Assembly: GCF_021462225.1 (NCBI RefSeq)
Contig: NC_061812.1
Location: 37,249,175 to 37,313,174, forward strand
Direction: 5' to 3'
DNA from: Girardinichthys multiradiatus
Taxonomy: Eukaryota > Chordata > Actinopteri > Cyprinodontiformes > Goodeidae
Length of the DNA stretch: 64,000 nucleotides
Shown here: positions 9,034 to 24,726 of the stretch, one piece after another
Layout: each line of letters opens with the position of its first letter
Position numbering within the stretch: the stretch's first letter is position 1
Translations under genes and position numbers: made by a program
The notes under the pieces: generated by a model
The model's database searches: none
Seen by the model: only the letters and a program-made list of their open reading frames with translations
What the model was told of the DNA's origin: nothing

Positions 9034-9150
9034 TTCAAAGACATTCAGCATTTGAAGACCCTGACACTGAGGTTAACCAATGAAACAGAGCCCCAACATT
9101 TACACACAGTATTTATACCAGAACATGACAGTGTTATCTCAACTGCAAAG
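9034..9150 (-). promoter_or_regulatory. TATA-containing promoter shared with an endogenous retrovirus LTR
   Basis: Read on the - strand, this 117-bp block matches positions 51519-51639 and 57507-57628 of the two LTRs further right. There are only a few substitutions and one 4-base gap. It includes TATAAATA (9110-9117 here), placed about 120 bases upstream of the ATG of the seven-exon gene and in the correct orientation. The homology stops before the LTR poly(A) signal and before the LTR upstream enhancer region, so only the core promoter and leader are shared. Promoter activity is inferred from the TATA box and position. Confidence 0.7.
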
Positions 9151-9151
9151 A

Positions 9152-9770
9152 CTATGTTTTTAAGACCAAAACCCTTCTTGAGTTCAAAGGTGATATGTTA
9201 TCTAAGAAACAGACGTAACTGCCCCTTCCAGACATCGCCCCCTAACAGTTGTAACCCTGTAACTCTAAGATGAAAAAGTAAAATGTTTTAGAAAAGCTAC
9301 AGGTAACTAAAATTATCATTCCTTTTTCCTAAAATGGAGTCTCTCATGATTCAAAAACAAACACATCATTGCTAGTCAATTTGTAACTTGGAAACAGTAT
9401 ACTGATGTTCTTTTTTTTTCTGTTAATCTGATATTCGTCTTACCTATTTCAGCTGCCTATGTTTTTAAGACCAAAACCCTTCTTGAGTTCAAAGGTGATA
9501 TGTTATCTAAGAAACAGACGTAACTGCCCCTTTCCTGACATCGCCCCTAACAGTTGTAACCCTGTAACTCTAAGATGAAAAAGTAAAAATGTTTTTTAGA
9601 AAAGCTACAGGTAACTAAAATTATCATTCCTTTTTTTTTTTTTCCTAAAATGGAGTCTCTCATGATTCAAAAACAAACACATCATTGCTAGTCAATTTGT
9701 AACTTGGAAACAGTATACTGATGTTCTTTTTTTTTTCTGTTAATCTGATATTCGTCTTACCTATTTTCAG
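9152..9770. repeat. Tandem duplication of about 305 bp
   Basis: The block starting CTATGTTTTTAAGACC at 9152 recurs at 9457 and runs to about 9770, with small differences in homopolymer length. It lies directly upstream of the shared promoter and may hold regulatory sequence. No coding potential is visible. Confidence 0.9.
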
Positions 9771-10105
9771 CTGCTTTTCCAGTATGTTGACGCAGAAGCT
9801 GAAGGTTTTTCTCGTTCCATCGATGTAGTGAAGCACAATTTTTTTTTTATTTACTTTTTTAGGTCTTTTCTATTTTGAACGGATTTAGACTGGCTCATAT
9901 ATTCAACAAATAGGTCCTGCTGTAAAGCAAAATTAACTTACAATTCTGTCAGGTTACACAGTTCCTTTATTAGGATTTCATGTGATAGGTCAACATTAAG
10001 TTGATTATACCTTTAAAAATATAAAAGGATGCATGTCTTTTTTTTTGTTTGTTTTGTTTTTTAGATGTATTAACGCCTGAAAAAACATACAGATTATTAA
10101 TAACA

Positions 10106-10345
10106 CCCTTAAACACACCCCTGTGTGTTTTAATTGGCTCATTTAAGGCCTTCCCCGTAACACCCTTAAACACACCCCTGTGTTTTAATTGACTCATTTA
10201 AGGTATCGCCCCTAATGACGACAACCAATCAACATCCACTGTTACGCCCCTTGGACACACCCCCCTGCCCACATGGCAACCACATGGCGCCCACATGGCC
10301 CCCACCGGAAGTCCCGCCCTCACCGGAAGTCCCGCCCACCTGTCA
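10106..10345. repeat. GC-rich tandem repeats, probable Polinton terminal/regulatory region
   Basis: A unit of about 55 bp containing CCCTTAAACACACCCCTGTG occurs at about 10106 and 10161, with a weaker third copy near 10240. It is followed by three CCACATGGC-type repeats and two copies of ACCGGAAGTCCCGCCC (about 10304 and 10321). The latter contain an ETS-type core and a GC box. CpG-rich short repeats of this kind suit a promoter or element terminus. The exact role is unresolved. Confidence 0.5.
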
Positions 10346-11323
10346 AAATGTTTGATGAAAGGGTGCACTTAAATTCTCTGTCATGAACTTGCCTCGAAAG
10401 CAAATCATAGGTTCCACATTAGGGTTGAGCCTTTTGGTGCCATGTAGGTCAATAGAGATGAGGGATGACTGAGACGTTTCATAGCTTTGTTTACACTGCA
10501 GAGGGCTTTAATTCCTCCGCTCCCACTTTACTTTCCTCTTCCCTTGTTTCTGTTTCTCCCCTTAGCCCCCCTCCCCCCTTCTATCGCTTGTTCCCTGAGG
10601 AGCCCAGCTGGGAGAGGCAGATAAACACATGGGGGCGTGGGGCTTAGCAACCATCCTCCTTCCACAATGCCACGTTCTCCTGTTCAAATTCAAAGGCCCC
10701 AGCTAGAAATGAGAGAGGCTAAAACTTGAGCTGAAAAATCACAGTAAGGGGGAGGCAGCTGCAATAGAGAGTGTGCAAAGAGATGCTTATCTGTGGCTCT
10801 TTTTGTTAATTAAACGGTAGCATTTAGTCAATCACTCTTCTGGTTACTATTTTTTATTTGGTTTGTTGTTATTAAAGTCATCTTTCAGTTTTTTTCTGGG
10901 AGATTTGTGCTACGATTTCATTGACTCATCTCTGTGGGTGAACTAGTTAAGAGGTTTTTTGCAGAAGTTCCATCTGTGGTCAACGTAAGCAGCATTTAGG
11001 CACCACCTGAGGCCCAAAGCTGCAAGAAATTAACCGTAATTAGAGTCTGTTGTTTATCATTAACAGTTTGGCTTTAATCTGGGCTGTTTTAATCAGAGAT
11101 TAGGCCTACACAGCATCAACACTACATGCTCACGATTATCTCCTCTAGCTTCTTTGCTTCTTGCCAACCACAAGACAAAAACATATATCTTATAAAAAAT
11201 GTTGTTAATATTGATCAATTTGATCTTTGCAAAAATATCGTGACTTTACATGTTTTTGTTGGCTGGTAAGTGGCACTGCGTTAACTCTAACTGCACTCAA
11301 ATAACTCAGCTCTACAACAAATA
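10346..11323. other. Non-coding flank, nothing recognised
   Basis: There is no convincing reading frame or known repeat. A short open frame at 10465-10647 is proline- and serine-rich and has no recognisable similarity. Confidence 0.5.
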
Positions 11324-12933
11324 CATGTCCTTCTCAAAATATTAGCATATTGTGATAAAGTTCATTATTTTCCATAATGTCATGATGAAAATTTAACATT
11401 AATATATTTTAGATTCATTGCACACTAACTGAAATATTTCAGGTCTTTTATTGTCTTAATACGGATGATTTTGGCATACAGCTCATGAAAACCCAAAATT
11501 CCTATCTCACAAAATTAGCATATCATTAAAAGGGTCTCTAAACGAGCTATGAACCTAATCATCTGAATCAACGAGTTAACTCTAAACACCTGCAAAAGAT
11601 TCCTGAGGCCTTTAAAACTCCCAGCCTGGTTCATCGCTCAAAACCCCAATCATGGGTAAGACTGCCGACCTGACTGCTGTCCAGAAGGCCACTATTGACA
11701 CCCTCAAGCAAGAGGGTAAGACACAGAAAGACATTTCTGAACAAATAAGCTGTTCCCAGAGTGCTGTATCAAGGCACCTCAGTGGGAAGTCTGTGGGAAG
11801 GAAAAAGTGTGGCAGAAAACGCTGCACAACGAGAAGAGGTGACCGGACCCTGAGGAAGATTGTGGAGAAGGGCCGATTCCAGACCTTGGGGGACCTGCGG
11901 AAGCAGTGGACTGAGTCTGGAGTAGAAACATCCAGAGCCACCGTGCACAGGCGTGTGCAGGAAATGGGCTACAAGTGCCGCATTCCCCAGGTCAAGCCAC
12001 TTTTGAACCAGAAACAGCGGCAGAAGCGCCTGACCTGGGCTACAGAGAAGCAGCACTGGACTGTTGTTCAGTGGTCCAAAGTACTTTTTTCGGATGAAAG
12101 CAAATTCTGCATATCATTCGGAAATCAAGGTGCCAGAGTCTGGAGGAAGACTGGGGAGAAGGAAATGCCAAAATGCCAGAAGTCCAGTGTCAAGTACCCA
12201 CAGTCAGTGATGGTCTGGGGTGCCGTGTCAGCTGCTGGTGTTGGTCCATTGTGTTTTATCAAGGGCAGGGTCAATGCAGCTAGCTATCAGGAGATTTTGG
12301 AGCACTTCATGCTTCCATCTGCTGAAAAGCTTTATGGAGATGAAGATTTCATTTTTCAGCACGACCTGGCACCTGCTCACAGTGCCAAAACCACTGGTAA
12401 ATGGTTTACTGACCATGGTATCACTGTGCTCAATTGGCCTGCCAACTCTCCTGACCTGAACCCCATAGAGAATCTGTGGGATATTGTGAAGAGAACGTTG
12501 AGAGACTCAAGACCCAACACTCTGGATGAGCTAAAGGCCGCTATCGAAGCATCCTGGGCCTCCATAAGACCTCAGCAGTGCCACAGCCTGATTGCCTCCA
12601 TGCCACGCCGCATTGAAGCAGTCATTTCTGCAAAAGGATTCCCGACCAAGTATTGAGTGCATAACTGTACATGATTATTTGAAGGTTGACGTTTTTTGTA
12701 GTAAAAATACTTTTCTTTTATTGGTTGGATGAAATATGCAAATTTTGTGAGATAGGAATTTTGGGTTTTCATGAGCTGTATGCCAAAATCATCTGTATTA
12801 AGACAATAAAAGACCTGAAATATTTCAGTTAGTGTGCAATGAATCTAAAATATATGAATGTTAAATTTTCATCATGACATTATGGAAAATAATAAACTTT
12901 ATCACAATATGCTAATATTTTGAGAAGGACCTG
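11324..12933 (+). mobile_element. Tc1/mariner element, copy A (full length)
   Basis: This 1610-bp element is flanked by TA dinucleotides at 11322-11323 and 12934-12935. It has inverted repeats of about 200 bp at both ends and an uninterrupted transposase gene. Its left tip reads CATGTCC where copies B and C read CAGGTCC. The same family occurs at 19419-20963 and 39918-41526. Confidence 0.95.
11652..12656 (+). CDS. Tc1-type DD34E transposase, copy A
   Basis: This 334-aa intact transposase cuts and re-inserts the element at TA sites in the nucleus. The N-terminal paired-like helix-turn-helix DNA-binding region spans about residues 5-105 and includes basic [13 protein letters not shown] residues. 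The catalytic triad is D148 (FSDES), D238 (QHDLAPAH) and E273 (NPIENLWD), with 34 residues between the last two. Length is typical of Tc1. It is nearly identical to copy C, differing by scattered substitutions. No frameshift or stop is visible, so activity is possible in principle, although the altered left tip may impair it. Confidence 0.95.
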   Translation: MGKTADLTAVQKATIDTLKQEGKTQKDISEQISCSQSAVSRHLSGKSVGRKKCGRKRCTTRRGDRTLRKIVEKGRFQTLGDLRKQWTESGVETSRATVHRRVQEMGYKCRIPQVKPLLNQKQRQKRLTWATEKQHWTVVQWSKVLFSDESKFCISFGNQGARVWRKTGEKEMPKCQKSSVKYPQSVMVWGAVSAAGVGPLCFIKGRVNAASYQEILEHFMLPSAEKLYGDEDFIFQHDLAPAHSAKTTGKWFTDHGITVLNWPANSPDLNPIENLWDIVKRTLRDSRPNTLDELKAAIEASWASIRPQQCHSLIASMPRRIEAVISAKGFPTKY

Positions 12934-14539
12934 TATTTACAGCACCCTTCACACTTATTGGAACTTCTGAGTAAGATTTGTGAAAGACCTTCAAATTCAA
13001 CCATTAGTTTGATTAAATTTATTCTGTAGGAGGGAAAAATACCCACTGAATAAATAAACAAATTATTGTTACTGAGCACTACGCTGGTTGAGGACCACCA
13101 CAGCGAGGAAGACGGTAACGGAGCTCATGTCTAAATAAAGCTGAGTTTTAGAAAACTGCTGCAGTGAGTTGCATTTCTGGGATAAATGTCCCAATGAGAA
13201 CCATTAAACACTATTTACACGCCAGCTTGTTGTTTGGATGAATATGTGGAAAAGTACCTCATACTCAATGATCATCTTTTAAAGGCTGTGGGGACCTGTT
13301 TAGAGTGCTTGGCATCTTCAACTATTTGAAGCACCCATTGCCATTAAGTCTTTTAAAGAAGAGGGGGTCGAAATTCCTCCACAGTGATGTAAAGACTCCA
13401 AGGATTCCATAACCATTAGGCTTAGTGAGCAATTACCTTTTTACACAGAGAGATTTTGTTTAGATTGATTTTTTGTTAACAAATAACATCATCATTTAAA
13501 AAACTCCTTTTGTATTTACTTAGATTATCTTTGACTGAAATTAAAATTGGTATGATAATCTGAAACATTTACTTGTGAGAAAAAAGCACAAATAGAATAA
13601 ATCTGTAAGGGGGCCCATACTTTGTCACTGCACTGTACAAAGGTGAAGCTGTTATAAGGAACTCTTAATCATGACTGATGTAGAGTTAACAACTCAGGGG
13701 TAAGGGGGCAAATACTTATTTGAGGGTGGTTACACTCACTAGTTGGTTCTAAAATGTGTAGGATTTAAGTTTAATGAAAGGTTGTGTAAAGTAAATGTCA
13801 AATTTATGATTGTACAAGTGATTTAGGGCTTGCACTGGGCATCAGTCTGCTCATTTCAGTATTTTTACTTTCTTGGACCTGATCTGTGTCAGGATCGAGT
13901 ACCACTTGTTGAAGGTGTGCTGTGGGTTCTTTGTGTTTAGTCTTGGGCCTGGTACACTTGCAGGGGATCAATCAAGCAATAAATATTTGACTAGATAGGT
14001 GTGAAGCGATAGTACTGACTATGCATTTAGCTTTTGTCTGTAAAATTACAAGCATACATGCCCCCTTTGAGAGTAGTTATCTCAGGTCAGTGATCTGACG
14101 GTGCCCTCTGCTGGCAAGCTGCACTTCCAGCTGGATGTGACAAGGGAAAGCAGCAGTTCACACTAACCAGGCATCAGCTCTGATTATGGTGATTATGGTT
14201 TCGAGAGCTCTTGAGGCAGTGGGAGGTTTATATGGACAACTGAGCTGAGAGCAAACAGAGGGCAGCAAATGTATGTACGTGTGTGTGTTTGTTGCACGTT
14301 CATGTTTGTTGATTTTGATGAGAGCCCTCTTCATTTTACTGGCTTTGAAAATTACCTTTTGCCCTTCAGTTTTACCAGTTTGAAGCAGTTCACAAGTCCT
14401 TGTTTAGAGGAAATAAAATCAGTGTCTGTTTATTCCCCTCTCTTCCAATCATAAACTTAATCTGAAATAGGGCAGCAGTAATGTTGGTTTCTCTAAAAAC
14501 CTGCCGAAGTACCCAGAGTTAAAATCTTTAAAGCAAGTT
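12934..14539. other. Non-coding, old repeat debris
   Basis: No gene is visible. Sequence near 13600-13740 has the look of a degenerate DNA transposon end, but I could not assign a family. Confidence 0.4.
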
Positions 14540-17010
14540 TCTTTGCATAAAATTCTGCTTCCCTGTCCCTGGTGAAGAAATGTATCCCCACTGCATAATA
14601 GTGCTACCATCATGTTTCACATGGAGATGGTGTGTTCAGGGAGATGTGTAATATTAATAATAATACGTTTTATTTGTAAGTGCCTTTCTAGACACTTAAG
14701 GTCACCTTACATAGTTTAACATAAAAACAGACAATATTAAAATACACACTAAAAATAAGTACAAAATAGGATTTAAATAAGACAGCGCAGTAGCAATCAC
14801 AGTGTGCAGGCTACTTTAAACAGATGAGTTTTGAGTTTGGATTTGAAATGTGGATATGAGTCTATGTTACGTAGATCAGGTGGGAGTGAGTTCCAGACCT
14901 GGGGAGCAGAGCGGCTGAATGCTCTGCTCTCCATAGTATCAAGAGAGGCAGGGGGAACAGTGAGATGAATAGAAGAAAAGGATCTGAGGATATGGCCAGG
15001 TGTAGCAATGTGAAGGAGGTCCAAAAGATAAGGAGGGTGAGGTTGTGGACAGCTTTGAAGGTTAGGATAAATATTTTTTAGACGATGCAATATGGGATGA
15101 GAAGCCAATGAAGCTGTTGTAGAACAGGTGTGATATGATGGATTGAGGGTGTCCGTGTGATGATACGGGCGGCTGAATTTTGAACCAGTTGTAATTTATA
15201 GTGGGTTTTCTGTGGTAGGCCAAAGAGAAGAGAATTACAGTAATCTTAACGAGAGGTGACCAGACTGTGGACCAGAACAGCAGTGGAATGGGGAGTGAGA
15301 GAAGGACAGAGACAGTTAATATTTCGAAGATGGAAGGAGGCTTACTGAGTGATTTTATTGACATGGGAAGCGAAGGAGCCAGACTCGTGACCTGAGGGGA
15401 GGGAAAGATGGAGGAGTTATCAGCCAGAATGGAGAAGTTATGAAGTTTACTCAGTATTGATTTAGTGCCAATTAAAAGAAGTTCAGTTTTATTGTAACTC
15501 AATTTAAGAAAGTTTAAGGTTAACCAGTGTTTTATTTCAAGGAGACAATCAGTGAGAGATGAAGGTGGAAGTGTAAAGTTAGGTTTGGTTGAGAGATAGA
15601 GATGGGTGTCATCCGCGTAGCAGTGAAACTGAATATGATGCTTGTGAAAAATAAAACCAAGGGGGAGAAGGTAAATGATGAACAACAAGGGTCCCAGGAC
15701 AAAGCCCTGGGGAACACCTGAGATGACAGGAACAGATTGAGACGTGAATGATTTTAACTGAACAAACTGAGTGTGGCCTGAAAGATATGAAGGGAACCAG
15801 TTGAGAGGTGTATTTACGATGCCAAGAGAGGAAAGTCTATCAAGAAGGATGTGGGAAATTGTATCAAAGTTCTGCTGTCAGATCAAGCAGAAGAAGTATG
15901 GATAATAAACCAGAATCAGCAGCAAGGAGAAGGTCATTGGTGATTCTAAGAAGTGCTGTTTCGGTGTTGTGGAACAGACGAAAACCAGATTGGAATTGTT
16001 TATATACATTATTGCAAGACAGATGAGCATGAAGTTGAGCAGCAACTGTTTTTTCAATAATTTTGGAAATGAATGGAAGATTTGAAATATGGCAGACATT
16101 ATTGAGGTTATTGGGATCTAAACCAGGTCTTGAGTGTTGGGGTTACAGCAGCTGTTTTGAGAGCGAGAGGAACAACACCAGTGGCGAGGGAAGAATGTAT
16201 GTCTATGAGAGGAGACAGAGAAGGAAGGGTAGCTTTAACAAGAACAGTTGGAAGAGGATCTAATTGGCAGGTTGAAGATTTTGATTTTTGAATTAATTTG
16301 GAGACGTCATTGACTGAAGGGAGGGTGAAGACTGAAAGTGAATTTGTTGGGGCAACCAGAACTGGAACAGATGATAATAAAGCAGCAGTGGGTAGAAGTT
16401 GCTCGTGGATATGTGTTATTTTTTAACAGAAAAGTGATACCAGAGTGTTACAAAAATCAGAGGAATACGGAGAAGAGGGCCTTGGAGTTACCCTCATTTG
16501 AACTGATTAAACTGGAATAATATATGGATTATGTAGTGTTACCTTTCTGATGGACAAAGCTTTCTGCATCTAGGCCAAAATGTTTTTCTTTGTTCCGATC
16601 TGACCACCTTCTTACATGTTCTAGTGTGTTCCCCACATGGCTAGAAGCAAAATGTAAGTGGGAACTCTTGCAACTTCTTGTTCAACAATAACTTTCTTCT
16701 TATCACTCTTCCTTAAAGGCCAGATTTCTGAAGTGCAAAACTAATAGTATCCTTGTTGACAGATTCCCTCACCTGAAATGTGGTTCTGGGACCTTTCCAT
16801 GTTTGAATGATGGATTGAGCAGTGCTCTGTGAGATGACCAAAAACTCCATTGTTGTTTTATCACCTAACTCTCTTTTACAAACCTCTTTTCACCAATTAG
16901 GTGACTTCTGGAGATAAGTAGTTGCAATCAATTTCATTTGAGGTGTAAGACAAAAGGGTGCAATATTCAGTTTTGAATCCAAGGTTATGGCAACAAATTG
17001 CATGATGTTG
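14540..17010 (-). mobile_element. Degenerate Tc1-like relic split by a LINE insertion
   Basis: Positions 14540-14654 and 16540-17010 resemble successive parts of one widespread fish Tc1-like transposon in reverse orientation. They are separated by a LINE fragment, so the LINE inserted later. Many substitutions and stops are present. Confidence 0.55.
14655..16520 (-). mobile_element. L2/Jockey-type LINE fragment
   Basis: On the - strand a degenerate reverse transcriptase is visible. It has a GVPQG-like segment near 15700, a YADD-type catalytic box near 15620 ([10 protein letters not shown]), and the typical C-terminal end with WNSLPPDLR at about 14880. Frame breaks separate these parts. The element is 5'-truncated. 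Confidence 0.75.
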
Positions 17011-17019
17011 TTAGTGTAG

Positions 17020-21646
<4,627 letters not shown>

Positions 21647-22846
21647 CCGTGCCTTGTCTTTCCTAGCGTGGCGCCGCTGTATCGTCAAACAAAGGCAATC
21701 AGGAGCTAGGCATGCTGTTAAAAAGAAAGGTGGTATTAAAGAGTCAGAGTGCACCTGTTGTAGATAAAATTCTAGTTGGGTATTGTAAAACAAATAATAG
21801 ATGTAGTCCTTCACCCCTTCTCTTTCGCACCTTGTGTTAGCTGGACGTAATTCTTTTAGTAGTTTAAAAGACATTAGTGACTGTTTCTCCGTGCTCGATT
21901 ATCCACATACTCTGTTTTGACTGGCTGTCTCTGTTCTAGTAGTTTGCACTCTGTGTTGGAGGAAAAAGTGAAGTGCTCTTTGTAAAAGTTTTTAAGTGCA
22001 TGATGTTGTGTGCTAGTAAGGTCTCTGTGAAACCAGGAAAAAAAGATAAAACATGCATTTTAAGTGTAAAAGTTTACAAAACTTCCTCTGCTCTGACACA
22101 TCACTGATAACTAATCAGGTATTCTGTCGTGTTTTTACCGAAACAAGAAATATATTTTGATAACAGGTGTTTCTAATTCTAATAGGATTCATAATTTAGG
22201 CTCACTTCTGTTATTTTATCTGGATTTTTCTTTAAAGGTGCAACTGTTTGACTCTTGGTCTGATAAAGTTGCTAAGTCCAAAAACAAAAACCCACATCAA
22301 AAGCATTCTGCAAATTCCATCACAAAGAATAAGAGTTTGTGCAAGAAACCTGAAATATATATGCAACTTCTGCACTGTGCTTTCTTCCAGTGGTTTTCTT
22401 TTCTCCTGCACAGATGCTACAATGCAATTTTGTTTTTAATGTTTTAATGTAAGACCTATTTTTAAAAGAAGCCACACCTCATACCAAATTACTTCAAAGA
22501 CTTCCCATGCCTCCTTTATACTAAAACACATGTTCACACTATTCATAAACAATGTTAAAGCCCTGCAAAAAGCACCTAAATGCCATAGTTATGACAGAAA
22601 AGTATGAATAAGTGGGTTTATCTGTACATAGGTAACATTTAAGTTGTGTACAAACAAAATCTGTTCTGTTCATGTGTTGTAAAGTCGTCACCATTGAATG
22701 GAATGTTGGTTTCCTGTTTATTTAATATATTTCCAGCCCTGTGTTTTTACCCTCTTTGCATGTGACTTGAACTGGTATTGAAAAATCAACTGAACACAGT
22801 CTGCCACTCATATCTAACGTGCACAAGCCCACGACTCACTAATAAA
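21647..22846 (+). other. 3' UTR of the synaptoporin-like gene
   Basis: About 1.2 kb of AT-rich sequence without coding potential follows the stop codon and reaches the canonical poly(A) signal AATAAA at 22841-22846. Long 3' UTRs are usual for this family. Confidence 0.65.
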
Positions 22847-24513
22847 GATGCACAAATGTGTTCTGACCTCCGGTCTTGGTTTTAACTGAAACAAGGTGGG
22901 CTTCTTCTGGTGTAAATTCTGTACCATCTCCCAAAAAAAATAACATCTCTAACAAGAGTTTAACCTAATCTAGTATCACTGGAAAGATATCGCTAACACC
23001 TTAATTGTTAAATTATTTTAAAGTTTTTGACATTTTCATATGCTATAACCACAAATATCATTGTATTTTGTTATGACTACACAGTAACCCCAAAGCATGG
23101 TGCTGTAACCATGCTTTGGGGATATGAATAGTTTCACTCAAGGAGATGGTGTGTTCAGGGTGAAGCATAATATTTGGCATAAGGCCAGAAAGTTCAAATT
23201 TGGTCTTCTTCCCTGTGCTTGCTGTGTCCCCTACGGGGACTATGACAAACTGCAAACAGGATGTTTCACAGACATTTTAGGAATGGGCTTCGTTCCTAAA
23301 CCAAAGAATATATTTACAGTTTTTTTATCTGAAAACCTAATAATATCCCTAAAAATAAAACAGATTAGACAACAAAATCTACACAAAGGAGAACACAAAT
23401 TACACAGAAATTTTTTTGTAATGATAAGAGGTGTCCAGGTGACTATAAAGCTGTCACTTTTGAGCTGGGAAACTGAACTAACTAAATTGACTGAAATAAA
23501 TGAGGAATTTGTATTTTTGATAAAAAAAATGTGTTTCACTTCCATTACAAAACCAGCCTCCATTGTCACCTTAGAGAGATATCAAGAACTGAGATAGAGA
23601 TTGCACTAAAAACATGTGCCCATGTGTGCAAAAAAGAGAACTGAAGATGGGGACAATACTGTGCGTGACCAGCAGGTGGAGTCATCCACATACACACAAA
23701 AGCCGCTGAAATGACGCAAATTGGCTTAATTTTCTAAACACTAGTATAAAAAAAACGTCTCTGCACAATCTGAGGAGTACGCAGGAGGGGTAAGTCAGTC
23801 TAAGAGTCAGCTATGATATGATATAATAAAACCCGCATCAGAGACAGTGTTTGTGGTTCTTGCATGAATTACGCCCTGGGCGAACCACTCCTTCCACTAA
23901 ACCAATTTCCCCGACAAAGCCCAGTCAGCAAAAAAAAAATTTATGATTTGAGCTTTACAATTTATCGAATCTCAATCATCACAATATTGTAATTGCAAAG
24001 GGCTCCTTGGATGCAATACTTGGAAAACTATGAGATTAATATATTAGTCCAGTTGCACAGACTTGCACTCTTTTCAACTCAGATAATGGGTGGGGATATC
24101 AAGGGCGGGTCAGGGGTGGTGGATGTTGGTTGATCGCATTTTATAACATCATCGTCACCAAAATATACAACTAGCGCAATTGCATGTTTTCTCAAAATCT
24201 TTCAGCCCTATTTATGTCAGTCATAAGCAGAAATAAGAAGGATTTTGTTGCTGTAATGCCGATGAAGAGTTTTCTATAAGGTAGCTATAGAGAATTTTCG
24301 AGATACCTTTTTTTAGAATGTAAATAAAAACCTAGTTTTTTTTTTAATAGATTCTTCTTTCACATTGTTGTATTGTATTTTAATGCATACCGGTCTTCTA
24401 TAACAGAAATAATAATGAATAATTGCGAATAATGTCAGATAAGAAACCATATTCAGTCTAGTGGGCGCTAAACACCCTGGTAAATTTTGGATAGATGTAT
24501 TCGTGAACAAAAT
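22847..24513. other. Intergenic region with a Tc1-like relic
   Basis: Around 23040-23290 there is a fragment of the fish Tc1-like family seen at 16.5 kb. It includes a perfect 13-bp palindromic stem (23088-23100 with 23109-23121, 8-base loop). The rest shows no gene. Confidence 0.5.
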
Positions 24514-24614
24514 GAAACCAGAAAAAGAAATGTCATGAACACTGTACCAAACTACAACAGGGTACCAGGAAACAAAACCTAACCTGAAACGAAACCTATC
24601 TGGGAAACAGAAAC
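24514..24614 (+). promoter_or_regulatory. Cluster of ISRE-like motifs upstream of mx
   Basis: GAAANNGAAA matches occur at 24521-24530 and 24604-24613, with related GAAACGAAAC at 24586-24595 and GGAAACAAAACC near 24568. They lie 110-210 bases upstream of the mx ATG. Interferon-stimulated response elements in this position drive Mx genes in fish. A 3' splice-like TTTTAG just before the ATG suggests an untranslated first exon between the motifs and the coding start. Confidence 0.65.
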
Positions 24615-24726
24615 CTATCTTACAGCTGGTCCTTTTTCCTGATAAACGTCAGCTTGACAACGAGCAACACTTTCCCCATCGCCATCGTCTTTACATTTAT
24701 ATTTTAGGAAGACAAGCGCGCACATA

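Larger units (their letters stand above)
1..10345. mobile_element. Polinton/Maverick (adintovirus-like) element, right part
   Basis: The gene set seen together here (capsid-like C-terminus, adenain-like protease, FtsK/HerA ATPase, protein-primed-type DNA polymerase B and small basic or membrane-active-like proteins) is the hallmark of Polintons and adintoviruses, which are virus-like self-synthesising elements of animal genomes. The left end and the retroviral-type integrase are outside the window. The right end is not fixed, because the partner terminal repeat cannot be compared. I place it loosely after the GC-rich repeats near 10.35 kb. No stop codon interrupts any core gene, so the copy is young or was recently active. 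Confidence 0.85.

Noticed and set aside
9970..10197. 75-aa - strand frame
   Set aside because: It is generated by the tandem repeats themselves and shows no protein-like features.
10465..10647. Small proline/serine-rich open frame as a gene
   Set aside because: No similarity, no promoter or splice context, and low-complexity composition.
23088..23121. Perfect 13-bp stem hairpin as a terminator or miRNA precursor
   Set aside because: It lies within a Tc1-like relic whose family carries a similar sequence. The stem is too short for a pre-miRNA.
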